Positions 50,701 to 57,818 of a stretch of DNA of 64,000 nucleotides are shown one piece after another. This DNA is from Pycnococcus provasolii (lineage: Eukaryota; Chlorophyta; Pseudoscourfieldiophyceae; Pseudoscourfieldiales). A program made the translations under genes and the position numbers. Below the pieces are notes generated by a model, which saw nothing but the letters and a program-made list of their open reading frames with translations, had not been told where the DNA came from and searched no databases. The stretch covers positions 372,001 to 436,000 of the forward strand of contig CP150568.1 in NCBI GenBank assembly GCA_049487715.1, given 5' to 3'. Each line of letters begins with the position of its first letter. The stretch's first letter is position 1.

Positions 50701-51345
50701 TTGGAACCAACTGGAATTCGATGGCGGTTGGCTCGGGTCTTTCACGCGCACGCTCAATTGTGTTTCAGGAGACACGTCGGTTGGCAAATCATCATTCAGA
50801 GTTTTCACTTCAGCCTCAACAAGCACCCACTCTTTCGGCGATTTGCGGACGCGCGGTACCAGCACCAGCTTTCTTGCTTCCTCGAGGTCCGAGCGCAACA
50901 TCTTCAGTCCAAAAGAAACGATTTCAACCAGTTCGTCTTTCTTGTCGGTCTCGCGCACCGTCGCGCCGCTGATCAAGCGCACGTTTTCGTCATTCGTTGG
51001 CAGTTTTTTCAAAACTCCTCTATCAAAAAAGTGTTGAGGTATTTCTATGCTGCTATCGTGCTCGATCTGGGTCTTCTCTGTTGTCTTCCCTGATGAGGTC
51101 CCGTCGGCATTCGACTGAAGTCCTTGAAGCCTTCTCTTCCATTCCTCTTGAGTCGTTGGTGTACTCAGTGCTTGTTTGTCGAGTCCAAAGATGGGCAGGA
51201 CAAACTCCATGAAGTCGTCCAGAAAGAGCTGAGTCACACCACTTGCTGCTGCACTACTCGTGCGAGGAGCGGGCTTTCCTTGTTCGGCATTGTCTTCTCG
51301 TTGTTCATCATCAACAATGTCGCCGGCTTGTTGGTTAGCAGGCAT
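47707..51345 (-). CDS. Multi-pass membrane protein with a FVSHAW/TIR-like module
   Basis: 1212 residues from the ATG at 51343-51345 (the frame opens earlier at a GTG). Order: disordered tail; a globular region to about residue 275; FVSHAWMDSW at 279; a linker with a hydrophobic stretch (LIAWHRIAAGLFRLFWIFP) around 375-415; MWIDIFCKNQW near 436; VCHSWYAPNALFRIWCQFEL; then about five membrane segments (for example LIFTLMLGVGIFIFIW, VFLMVISCLLQI, SIIGVLLIIY); then a C-terminal region of about 250 residues with many Cys and Trp, probably extracellular. FVSHAW/WIDIF/RxWCxFEL are the hallmarks of a TIR-like module common in algae and oomycetes; here it is split by about 150 residues and tied to membrane segments. 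The coding sequence is visibly AT-richer than its neighbours. No known function; sensing or immune-like signalling is speculation. Confidence 0.7.
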   Translation of the reverse strand: MPANQQAGDIVDDEQREDNAEQGKPAPRTSSAAASGVTQLFLDDFMEFVLPIFGLDKQALSTPTTQEEWKRRLQGLQSNADGTSSGKTTEKTQIEHDSSIEIPQHFFDRGVLKKLPTNDENVRLISGATVRETDKKDELVEIVSFGLKMLRSDLEEARKLVLVPRVRKSPKEWVLVEAEVKTLNDDLPTDVSPETQLSVRVKDPSQPPSNSSWFQLSAQDLAMVKTSDIVDMVIKTTTKYGKDNKLIEERKTFCDHLKDVHPNGKEWVEKHYVGIANEFVSHAWMDSWLDFSSALTGGSSIHSESYTRNRASQVAAYVPFAPRFRQWFEREQKRMANKQRDGTTKTDTLSEKQRENEEESGQSKMTWLFSTWPLRLIAWHRIAAGLFRLFWIFPIEVFVKSALLVRIFLFMLPSKSVNKLSRKFHHISGHIHYNCMWIDIFCKNQWIVNGEDTEKELEKSVANMDTLRLVCHSWYAPNALFRIWCQFELRAARKSNTRIVGVMCDEQAAAFKQACSNIWRESMLWYVSFSSCIMLPHLLAFTAWIMCFFEWQLPFYSNVFVSSDIERRYMVSKRFHDAKSIFLMGPGQRYRMDIPNTFAAGEQNALSVHGEGWPIEIASILYKLSYLIFTLMLGVGIFIFIWSRVRIKNTHENKVSDENGDKDKNKKPIALFKLLEKTVRNIDARDAAARFEKDRIKILNMICEVEEEKKEESSDKQSYDDDNQNKVRIPQNQFRGRSMDRHNEHMRRVYIGLMERKLSDNSRTILTPINVVSLVFWIAILASEWAKDRFELILASDLKIHVGRSTHSMNRHIYSIYERENLGTSIGVSIIFNTICVFLMVISCLLQIHRKINLCFISPLKRIKQYDVTDEGKQSCLKLWRGRGSKVTTGALSYSLGPTGALAFDFLISFLCSIIGVLLIIYSHEWIAACSGGYYNQADSICPRPAYIEPPDLDTPSCTFSLRPEYSLHHDPKAFTDFRHDGDGCSEDEYDYTGMPDGARYPRDALEHILGTYYLIKPKGKHCHWSINSGNLVCSYNRLQSHSGSVLAYYEETLKSWKSDRDSPHDGRWSPVDKPVFMKYYRHVNDPLVDFPWYLGGKYWCKWHDRYLFFDETSGKWVVGYAHLPDWRQYIANKNRLTFQQKSWVFSKTINASDPSKLPLDETWFVFANKTNASSSDTLHVITAGSQSSSTSTYFDNGVFVGAIQLSCKNMT

Positions 51346-52491
51346 CGTTTTCGTCGTGAGCTGGAAACGCCGAGCCCTTTCTTCTTTCGGCTTGCGCTCT
51401 CGTTTCTCTCTCTCGCACACTCACACACTCTCTATGTGCGCGCACGTTTGGCGTGTTGTCTTCCCTCAACGGCTTCTGAAGTCAGTGCGTAGTGTACACC
51501 ACGCTCACCACCTCAATGGCTGGGAGGGTGGTACCACCTCCTCGCTCGTCCCTTGCTTGCTTGTGCGTGGCCAAACGGTGATGAGTGCGTCGCAAGACCT
51601 GTGCACACCGGTCTTGCCCCTACCTTAACAAGCAAGAGTCCTACCGGGTAGGATACCACTCACTCAGAAGGTGAAGGATACTGTTCACCTGTGACGGATT
51701 CGACGATTCGTCTCGCACGCCGTTCGGAACCAACAAAAGTTTGTGAAAAAACAAACAAAAAACTCTCTTCAGGAGACAAGAATGGCGTGCGTGCGTGCGT
51801 GCGTGCGTGGTTGCGAGGACGTTCAGTTCAGTCCCTCAATAGTCCAGAGATGTATGTATGTATGTATGTATGTGCTTTAGGAGCTGATGATTGCTGAGTG
51901 AGCTGATTGAAATGTCTTAAGAAGAACTTGATTATGCCCGGTGGCCCAATGGTGGCCCAATGCTGCGGTGAGGAAAGAGGAAGGCCCTCGAGGAGGTCCC
52001 TCGAGGGACTTGCCAGACCAGCTGCGAATCCTGCATGCTCTTGCTCTCCTAGTCCAAGCCGTCTAAGGTGCTTGCTCGCCTCCTTTTTTCCTCTCCGGCC
52101 GGCCGGCTATTAACTTGCACAAGTCAAGTCAAAAGCCTTGCACGCTACCCGGCCGGGGTAATAACTGACTTGCACGCTGGAACCTTCTGAAACCCCTACC
52201 CGGTAAGGGTTACCTTCTGAAAGAAACCGCAAACCCCCAAACCAACCAATCCGTCTCCAGGCGAATAATATAGGCTCAGGTTCAGGTCCGCATGAGAAGT
52301 CCGCATGCAGAGGGGAACGCGTTTAAGGTTAGGGGATCCGACACAAAAGACAACAAAAGACAACAAAAGGCTGGCACTTGCCTACTGGCTTGGCCCATTC
52401 CCATACCCCCCCATACCCGGCCGAGCCCCATTCCCGCCCATTCCCCTGCCATTATTTTCACATTATTTTCACTTCTCGGCTTCTCGCCGCC
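51346..52491. other. Intergenic region with microsatellites
   Basis: About 1.1 kb with no supported gene. It includes a GTGC repeat at 51786-51809, an ATGT repeat at 51850-51872, a TGGCCCAA direct repeat near 51943-51961, and TACC(C/G)GGTA palindromes at 51642-51650 and 52197-52205. Confidence 0.6.
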
Positions 52492-53063
52492 ATGGACTGG
52501 GCTGAACCCACTGGACTGGACTGGGCGTACAGCTCACCGATTCGCTCGTCGCCGCTGAGTGGCGTCGTTCCGCCAACGTCCAACTCGCCCAAGAAGAACA
52601 CGGCGGAGGAACGAGCACATGTGCGCCGCAGCCAGCCCCACTCCGCGTTCGCAGCCTCCGTCGACTCCATGCTTGCGACGACCGAGCACTACGTCGCCCG
52701 GCTGGCGCACGAGCCGAGCGTGGGTTTGTACTACATTCAGGTACAATGCTTGCGTGCTTTTTTACTCTGAAATTTGAAGTGCTCGACGCTAACTGTACGA
52801 ATTGATAAACAAATTGACAGGAACACGTGCATCGCAGCGTGCGTGCGTTGGAGAGAGAACGCGAGACGTTGAAAACCTCCAGTGAAAACGCCAGGGACGG
52901 TGCGGAGGTGGCGACGCAGGCGCGCGAGCACTTGGACGAGCACTTGCAGACTTCGATTGACAACGTCGAGAGCGCGCTTGGTGGAATATTGGGAAGCCTG
53001 CTTGCGGCGAGGAGCGTTCCGAGCAGGGAGGAGGGCGCACCGCGAACGCCGCCGACGACGTAA
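52492..53063 (+). CDS. BORC complex subunit 8-like protein (one intron)
   Basis: Exons 52492-52740 and 52821-53063 give 163 residues. Splicing at ATTCAG|GTACAA and ATTGACAG| (80-bp intron, phase 0) yields HEPSVGLYYIQ-EHVHRSVRAL, which matches the BORCS8 (MEF2BNB) hallmark EPSxGLYxLQEHVRRSLP. The rest is a coiled coil (ERETLKTSSENARDGAEV, LDNVESALGGILGSLL-like), as in BORCS8. BORC sits on lysosomes and recruits ARL8 and kinesin. The ATG at 52492 has an ideal context (GCCGCCATGG). The first 60 residues are disordered and non-conserved. The splice-restored motif makes the assignment reasonable; C-terminal divergence limits it. Confidence 0.75.
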
Positions 53064-53935
53064 CTGATGGATATGTATAGTAACTCTGAAATTTACACTT
53101 GTATTGGTACATGACACCTGCTCACTCACTCGACGCGACGCCGTATCCATTCCCTCCTCCATTCCCCTCCGTTCCCTCTGAGTTCCCATTCCCTCCCATA
53201 CCCGAACCATACCCAGGGGGGGGTCGGGGAATGGGCCAACCCAGCTTGCCTACCGGGTACGGAACCCCAATTGAGACTTCTCCCAAGAAGTTCTCCCAAA
53301 ACCCCCTCCCCAAATGGCCAAATCTTTCTGTATGGTTCTCAAACAATCAAGGATCCCCAATACAAGCAGGGTTTTGGTCCTATCAGCACGTGCCACGCAG
53401 GATCGCCTTTTGCAAACCATACCTTTCCAACTTGTGCTGTTCTGTTGTCCAGATAGACCCCTGCTTCGTCCTCATTATTAGTGTCAATTCAGTTCACCGC
53501 GTGTGTTTCTTTGTGCGTGTGCGTGCGTGCGTGTGCGTGTGTGTGTGTGCTTGTGTGTGTGTGACACTCGCTGCTGTTTGTTGGCTCCGAGCCTGTGTTG
53601 AGGCGCAAGTGGACCCAGGTGTGGACCCAGGGAACGATTCGGGTACCGTTGGAGCTTGTGTTGCTTGTGGAGAAGGGAGTTGTGCAGGGTTGTTGTTGCC
53701 TCAACCTCCTGTGATTCCCTCACTACGATATTGCAAGCGGGTGACGACGAACAACATTGACAACATCTCGTTCTCGCAGTTTCTTGGTGTTGGTGTTTTC
53801 ACCACTCTGACGACGAATAAAAGCGTCTGTTAGGCTCTGTTTCGAGCGTATAAAGGTTTGTCTGCTGCAGACTCCACGCCAAACAAACAAACAAAACGAT
53901 ACCAATATAAACACACATCACATTGCGCTGTAATA
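53064..53935. other. Intergenic region upstream of the MA3 gene
   Basis: No supported gene. It contains a GT/GC microsatellite at about 53514-53562 and TACCGGGTA at 53251-53259. An open frame spans 53099-53833, but it has no ATG context, no domain and low complexity. Confidence 0.6.
53849..53856 (+). promoter_or_regulatory. Probable TATA box of the MA3 gene
   Basis: GTATAAAG lies 80 bp upstream of the ATG at 53936, a plausible distance for a core TATA element with a leader of about 50 bases. Confidence 0.5.
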
Positions 53936-56446
53936 ATGTCGTCGTTCCTGTCGCCGGAGCAGCAGGCGATGTTCGACCGCGCGCTGCTGGCAGCTGGGAA
54001 ACTCACATCGCCAACGTCAAGCTACAACAACTTGGCGGCGGAGGCTGACTCGCAATCAGGAAGCAAACGTCGACATCACCACCACCACAACCACCACCAC
54101 AGGTCGCACCGATCCTCCTCGAAGGATGAGACGGCAGCGTCGGCGCTGACGAAAAAGTCACCCTTAAAAGCCGTGCTGAAGTGCGGCAAGGGCGCGTGGG
54201 TGCTGACAGACGACGGGTCGATGGATGCCGCAGAAGACGACGACGGCATGGATATCTACGACGACAACGACGTTGACGACGACAGGAATGTCGTGTACAC
54301 GTCAACGAGCAGCGATGACGTGAGCAACGGCAAGACTGTCATCACAAGCGAGTCGGAGCTGCGAACGAACATCGCCGATCTCATACGCGAGTACTTCCTC
54401 TCAGGAGATGCCGCCGCGTGCCTAGACGGCTTCTCCGACATCGATCCGGCACGCAAGCACGGAGCGCTCTTCTGCCGACGCCTCATCGCACTCGCGATCG
54501 ATCGACGAGATCGCGAGAGGGAAATGGCAAGCCGGCTGCTCGCACGCGCGGTGGATGTGCCGCCGTCGAACCAGACGCCCGTGCTATCCGAGCAGGCTTG
54601 CACGCGCGGGATTCTCAGCCTGCTCGAGCAAATGTCCGAGCTCGTCATCGACTCGCCCGACGCCGTAGAACAGCTGAGCCTGTTTGCGGCACGCGCCGTC
54701 ATGGACGGATGCGTGGCACCCAACTTCTTCGAGCAGGCGGAGGAGGTGGCGGCGTGCCACGGAGGTGCCGCCGCAAGCGAGGAGCCGCCATCCGCGCGCG
54801 TCGTGCGCAAGGCGAGCGTGCTTTGCGCTGACAAGCACGCCGCCGAGCGCATCGTGCGATGCTGGGGTGCTGCCGCGGGGCGAACGTTCGCCGAAATTAA
54901 GCTCGCTGTCACCAGCCTCATCGACGAGTACGTGCAGAGCGGAGATGCCGACGAGGCGCGGCGATGCCTGCGCGAGCTCGACGTGCCATTCTGCCACCAC
55001 GAGCTCACGAAGCAGATGCTCCGTGCGGTGGTGGAGGCGCGCGGCGGCGACAAGGCGAAGTCGCTCGTGCGGCTGCTTCGCGCGCTCGTGGAGTCGAACG
55101 AGGTGAGCTCGTCTCAGTTTGCTCGCGGGCTGCACCGCTTCGTGCTCGCTCTGGACGACCTGGCTCTGGACGTTCCTTGGGCGAAGGGCGAGCTGAAGGA
55201 GTTTCTGATTCGCGAGAGGGCTTGGTTCCCGCTCGAGGTGGAAATTGCCGCAGAGGAGGGAATCGATGGAATGAGCAATCACCACATTGAAAATGGCGAA
55301 AATGGAGTGATGGAAAATGGCAACAGTGCGTCGTACGCGGTGCCGCCCGAGGCGACGGGCGCGGCGCGGAGGGAGGAGACGAGCGCGGCTGCCGAAAAGG
55401 GATCCGTCAAGGCGGCGAAGCAGAGGAGCAACGACATCCTGCTCGAGTACATGACTAGCCTCGATGTTGACGAGGCAATCAGGCGCGTTGCGGAGGAACT
55501 TGCTGACGAGCCGAACCTGCCCGCCTGGCACGCACACGCGCTGTTCGTGAAGAAGGCTGTATCCGTGGCACTTGACCATCGGGACTGCGACCGTGAGGCG
55601 GTGTCGAAGCTTCTTTGGCACCTCGGCGACGCCAAGGCGTCGAAGCTCGAAGGTGGCCCGGTGGTGCAGCACGCTTCCTTCAAGCTTGGCTTCGCCAGCC
55701 TCGTGAGTGCCGCACACGACCTTAGGATTGACCACCCGCTCGAGGGACTCCATGCCATCAGCCTGTTCCTCGCGCGTGCCGTCGTCGACGAGCTGCTCGT
55801 GCCCATGGACCTCGTCGAGTACGTCGAGGCGCTCGAGCACGGTGAGCTCGATAGCCCTAGCGCGCGTTCTGCGGCGTCGTGCAGCCTCGAGGTTGTGCGC
55901 TGCGCCAAGCGCCTGTTGTCCGCAAGGCACGCGGCTGAGCGACTGTACCGCTGCTGGGGTGCTGCCGCGGGGCGAACGTTCGCCGAAATTAAGCTCGCTG
56001 TCACCAGCCTCATCGACGAGTACGTGCAGAGCGGAGATGCCGACGAGGCGCGGCGATGCCTGCGCGAGCTCGACGTGCCATTCTGCCACCACGAGCTCAC
56101 GAAGCAGATGCTCCGTGCGGTGGTGGAGGCGCGCGGCGACGACAAGGCGAAGTCGCTCGTGCGGCTGCTTCGCGCGCTCGTGGAGTCGAACGAGGTGAGC
56201 TCGTCTCAGTTTGCTCGCGGGCTGCACCGCTTCGTGCTCGCTCTGGACGACCTTGTCTCTGGACGTTCCTTGGGCGAAGGGCGAGCTGAAGGAGTTTCTG
56301 ATTCGCGAGAGGGCTTGGTTCCCGCTCGAGGTGAAAGATGCCCTGCGCGAGCTCGAGTCGGCAGCGGAGAATGCACCCGCAGGAGGAGCCGAACCAAGTG
56401 TGCTCGGCAGCACGCTCGTCGAATGCTTGCAGGCCTGAAGTCGTGA
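53936..56446 (+). CDS. Four-MA3-domain translation regulator (PDCD4/MRF type), frameshifted at the end
   Basis: 836 residues as read. After a His-rich linker and an acidic segment come four MA3 domains: about residues 140-270, 305-435, 485-615 and 670 onward. MA3 domains bind the helicase eIF4A; plant MRF proteins have the same four-domain layout and respond to TOR. Domains 2 and 4 are nearly identical in DNA. In copy 2 the frame continues LDVPWAKGELKEFLIRER. In domain 4 one extra base near 56253-56258 throws the frame into SGRSLGEGRAEG and a basic, unlike-family tail ending at 56446. The other frame continues the MA3 end properly to a stop at 56438. Either a real mutation or a sequence error. 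Confidence 0.9.
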   Translation: MSSFLSPEQQAMFDRALLAAGKLTSPTSSYNNLAAEADSQSGSKRRHHHHHNHHHRSHRSSSKDETAASALTKKSPLKAVLKCGKGAWVLTDDGSMDAAEDDDGMDIYDDNDVDDDRNVVYTSTSSDDVSNGKTVITSESELRTNIADLIREYFLSGDAAACLDGFSDIDPARKHGALFCRRLIALAIDRRDREREMASRLLARAVDVPPSNQTPVLSEQACTRGILSLLEQMSELVIDSPDAVEQLSLFAARAVMDGCVAPNFFEQAEEVAACHGGAAASEEPPSARVVRKASVLCADKHAAERIVRCWGAAAGRTFAEIKLAVTSLIDEYVQSGDADEARRCLRELDVPFCHHELTKQMLRAVVEARGGDKAKSLVRLLRALVESNEVSSSQFARGLHRFVLALDDLALDVPWAKGELKEFLIRERAWFPLEVEIAAEEGIDGMSNHHIENGENGVMENGNSASYAVPPEATGAARREETSAAAEKGSVKAAKQRSNDILLEYMTSLDVDEAIRRVAEELADEPNLPAWHAHALFVKKAVSVALDHRDCDREAVSKLLWHLGDAKASKLEGGPVVQHASFKLGFASLVSAAHDLRIDHPLEGLHAISLFLARAVVDELLVPMDLVEYVEALEHGELDSPSARSAASCSLEVVRCAKRLLSARHAAERLYRCWGAAAGRTFAEIKLAVTSLIDEYVQSGDADEARRCLRELDVPFCHHELTKQMLRAVVEARGDDKAKSLVRLLRALVESNEVSSSQFARGLHRFVLALDDLVSGRSLGEGRAEGVSDSREGLVPARGERCPARARVGSGECTRRRSRTKCARQHARRMLAGLKS
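54860..55240. repeat. Near-identical MA3 repeat, copy 1
   Basis: A 381-bp segment matching 55952-56333 with only a GGC/GAC codon change and a small difference around 55161-55164 seen by eye. It codes MA3 domain 2. Confidence 0.95.
55952..56333. repeat. Near-identical MA3 repeat, copy 2
   Basis: A 382-bp copy of 54860-55240, coding MA3 domain 4, with one extra base around 56253-56258 (GACCTTGTCTCTGG against GACCTGGCTCTGG). Confidence 0.95.
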
Positions 56447-56686
56447 AAATGACGGCGAATGCGACAGTGTAGGACGAATAATGCAAAATGGTTGAACCCG
56501 ACGCTTGGAGACGCACGATAAAAAAATCTGCGTGGGTCCAGCTTGTTTGTGAATTTGAAAGAGAGAGGATAAAAAGTTTAAGCATGCGCGTGGCATGTCT
56601 TTTTTGTGCTAAAATCTTGATGTTACTAAGAACTAACACTTAACAAGAACTTGTGTGTGCGTGCTGTGCTGTGCGTTTTCAAAGGA

Positions 56687-57349
56687 CTACTTCTTTGCGG
56701 CGTTTTCTGGATTGCTCGGGTCCTTCTTCCAAAGCTCGAAAATCATCGACTTGTACTGTGCAAGCTTCAACCCAGGCTTTTCGTCCTTCATCAGAGGAAG
56801 CTGCCGCTCGAAATACGCCTCGTACGCAGCCTTACGCCTCCGCGTGGCGGTGCGTTCGTCCGGCCCTTCGTCGCCGACGGACAGTGCGCTGAGAGCCGCC
56901 TCTACCGACCTAGCCTCAATGACGTCGTCATGCCTGTTGGTGTTCGATACGTCCACCATTTTTTCGTAGTCTGACTCACTCACCTGCCTTCGCTGTGCCT
57001 CCGCAAGCTGAGCCTGCCTCGCCGCTTCCTCCTTCTCCTGTTTTGCTTTGTTTTGCGCAATTTGAGCCTGCGTGAGCTTTCCGCTTGCTGGCCTCGTGTT
57101 CTTTCCCTTTGGCGCTTTTTTCATCATGGCTAGCTCAGCTTCCTCGAGAGCCTTCGCCTCCGCCTTTCGCCTCGCCGCCTCCGCCTGTTTATTCGCCGCA
57201 TCGTCTTTACGCGCCGCTCCTTTCCCTTTCTTCCCCTCTCCCGCCGCCTCCCACATCGCATCTTCCTCCGCCTTTGCTTTTTGCGCACCTCTTTCCGCTT
57301 CAGCGGCAGCCGCACGATCTTTCTTCGACTCACCTTTTTTCCCACCCAT
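56687..57349 (-). CDS. CCDC124-like ribosome-associated coiled-coil protein
   Basis: A 220-residue protein. The N-terminal 130 residues are a highly charged Lys/Glu/Ala coiled coil beginning MGGKKGESKKDRAAAAEAE. The conserved C-terminal part follows: HDDVIEARSVEAALSALSV, then RRRKAAYEAYFERQLPLMK, KPGLKLAQYKSMIFELWKKDP, matching the CCDC124 pattern (IEARTIEDAIAVLS, FEEAQLPRLKQENPNMRLSQ, LKKEWLRSPDNP). CCDC124 and its yeast relative Lso2 sit in the ribosomal intersubunit space in dormant cells and aid recovery. The frame opens upstream at 57412, but the first ATG that fits the family is at 57347-57349. Convergent with the MA3 gene. Confidence 0.9.
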   Translation of the reverse strand: MGGKKGESKKDRAAAAEAERGAQKAKAEEDAMWEAAGEGKKGKGAARKDDAANKQAEAARRKAEAKALEEAELAMMKKAPKGKNTRPASGKLTQAQIAQNKAKQEKEEAARQAQLAEAQRRQVSESDYEKMVDVSNTNRHDDVIEARSVEAALSALSVGDEGPDERTATRRRKAAYEAYFERQLPLMKDEKPGLKLAQYKSMIFELWKKDPSNPENAAKK

Positions 57350-57818
57350 CTTATGAGCGTACTCACGCGACTTCCGGGACTGAGCGTGGGACGTCCACGA
57401 GACGACGAACACAAAGGGAAGGCGAAGTCCTCAATGGCTGGAGTTGACACAACGGTGACGCAGACGCAGACGCAGAATGAACCACGCCGATCGATGTGGT
57501 GAACGAGTCTGCGGAGAAAAAAAACTTTGCCGGAAACGAAAAGGCCCAAGGGGGCAAAAAACAAAGGCGAACCGAATTCTGATTAGGGGTTAAGAAAGAA
57601 ATTATAAAAAACAGGAAGAGAAACAGGTGAGAGAAACTGATGAGATAACGTTACACACATTGTATTTGTATTCATTTTTATTATTAGTATTCTTGCTGAC
57701 TGCTGCAGTTGCTGCTGTTAAAAAAATAGGTTTATATCACCTTACCTTCAAAAGAGTACTGTACTGTACTGTACTGTTTAACAGTCTTATCGTGGTCTTC
57801 TTTGTCTGGTATGATTCG
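57350..57818. other. Spacer between two minus-strand genes
   Basis: About 470 bp without a supported gene. It includes a GTACT repeat near 57755-57776. It must contain the CCDC124 promoter and the helicase 3' end. Confidence 0.5.

Noticed and set aside
53099-53833. 244-codon open frame in the spacer before the MA3 gene
   Set aside because: Translation is dominated by a GT microsatellite (Cys/Val/Arg) and Pro-rich noise; starts at a non-ATG-like context, no domain, and the MA3 promoter lies in it.
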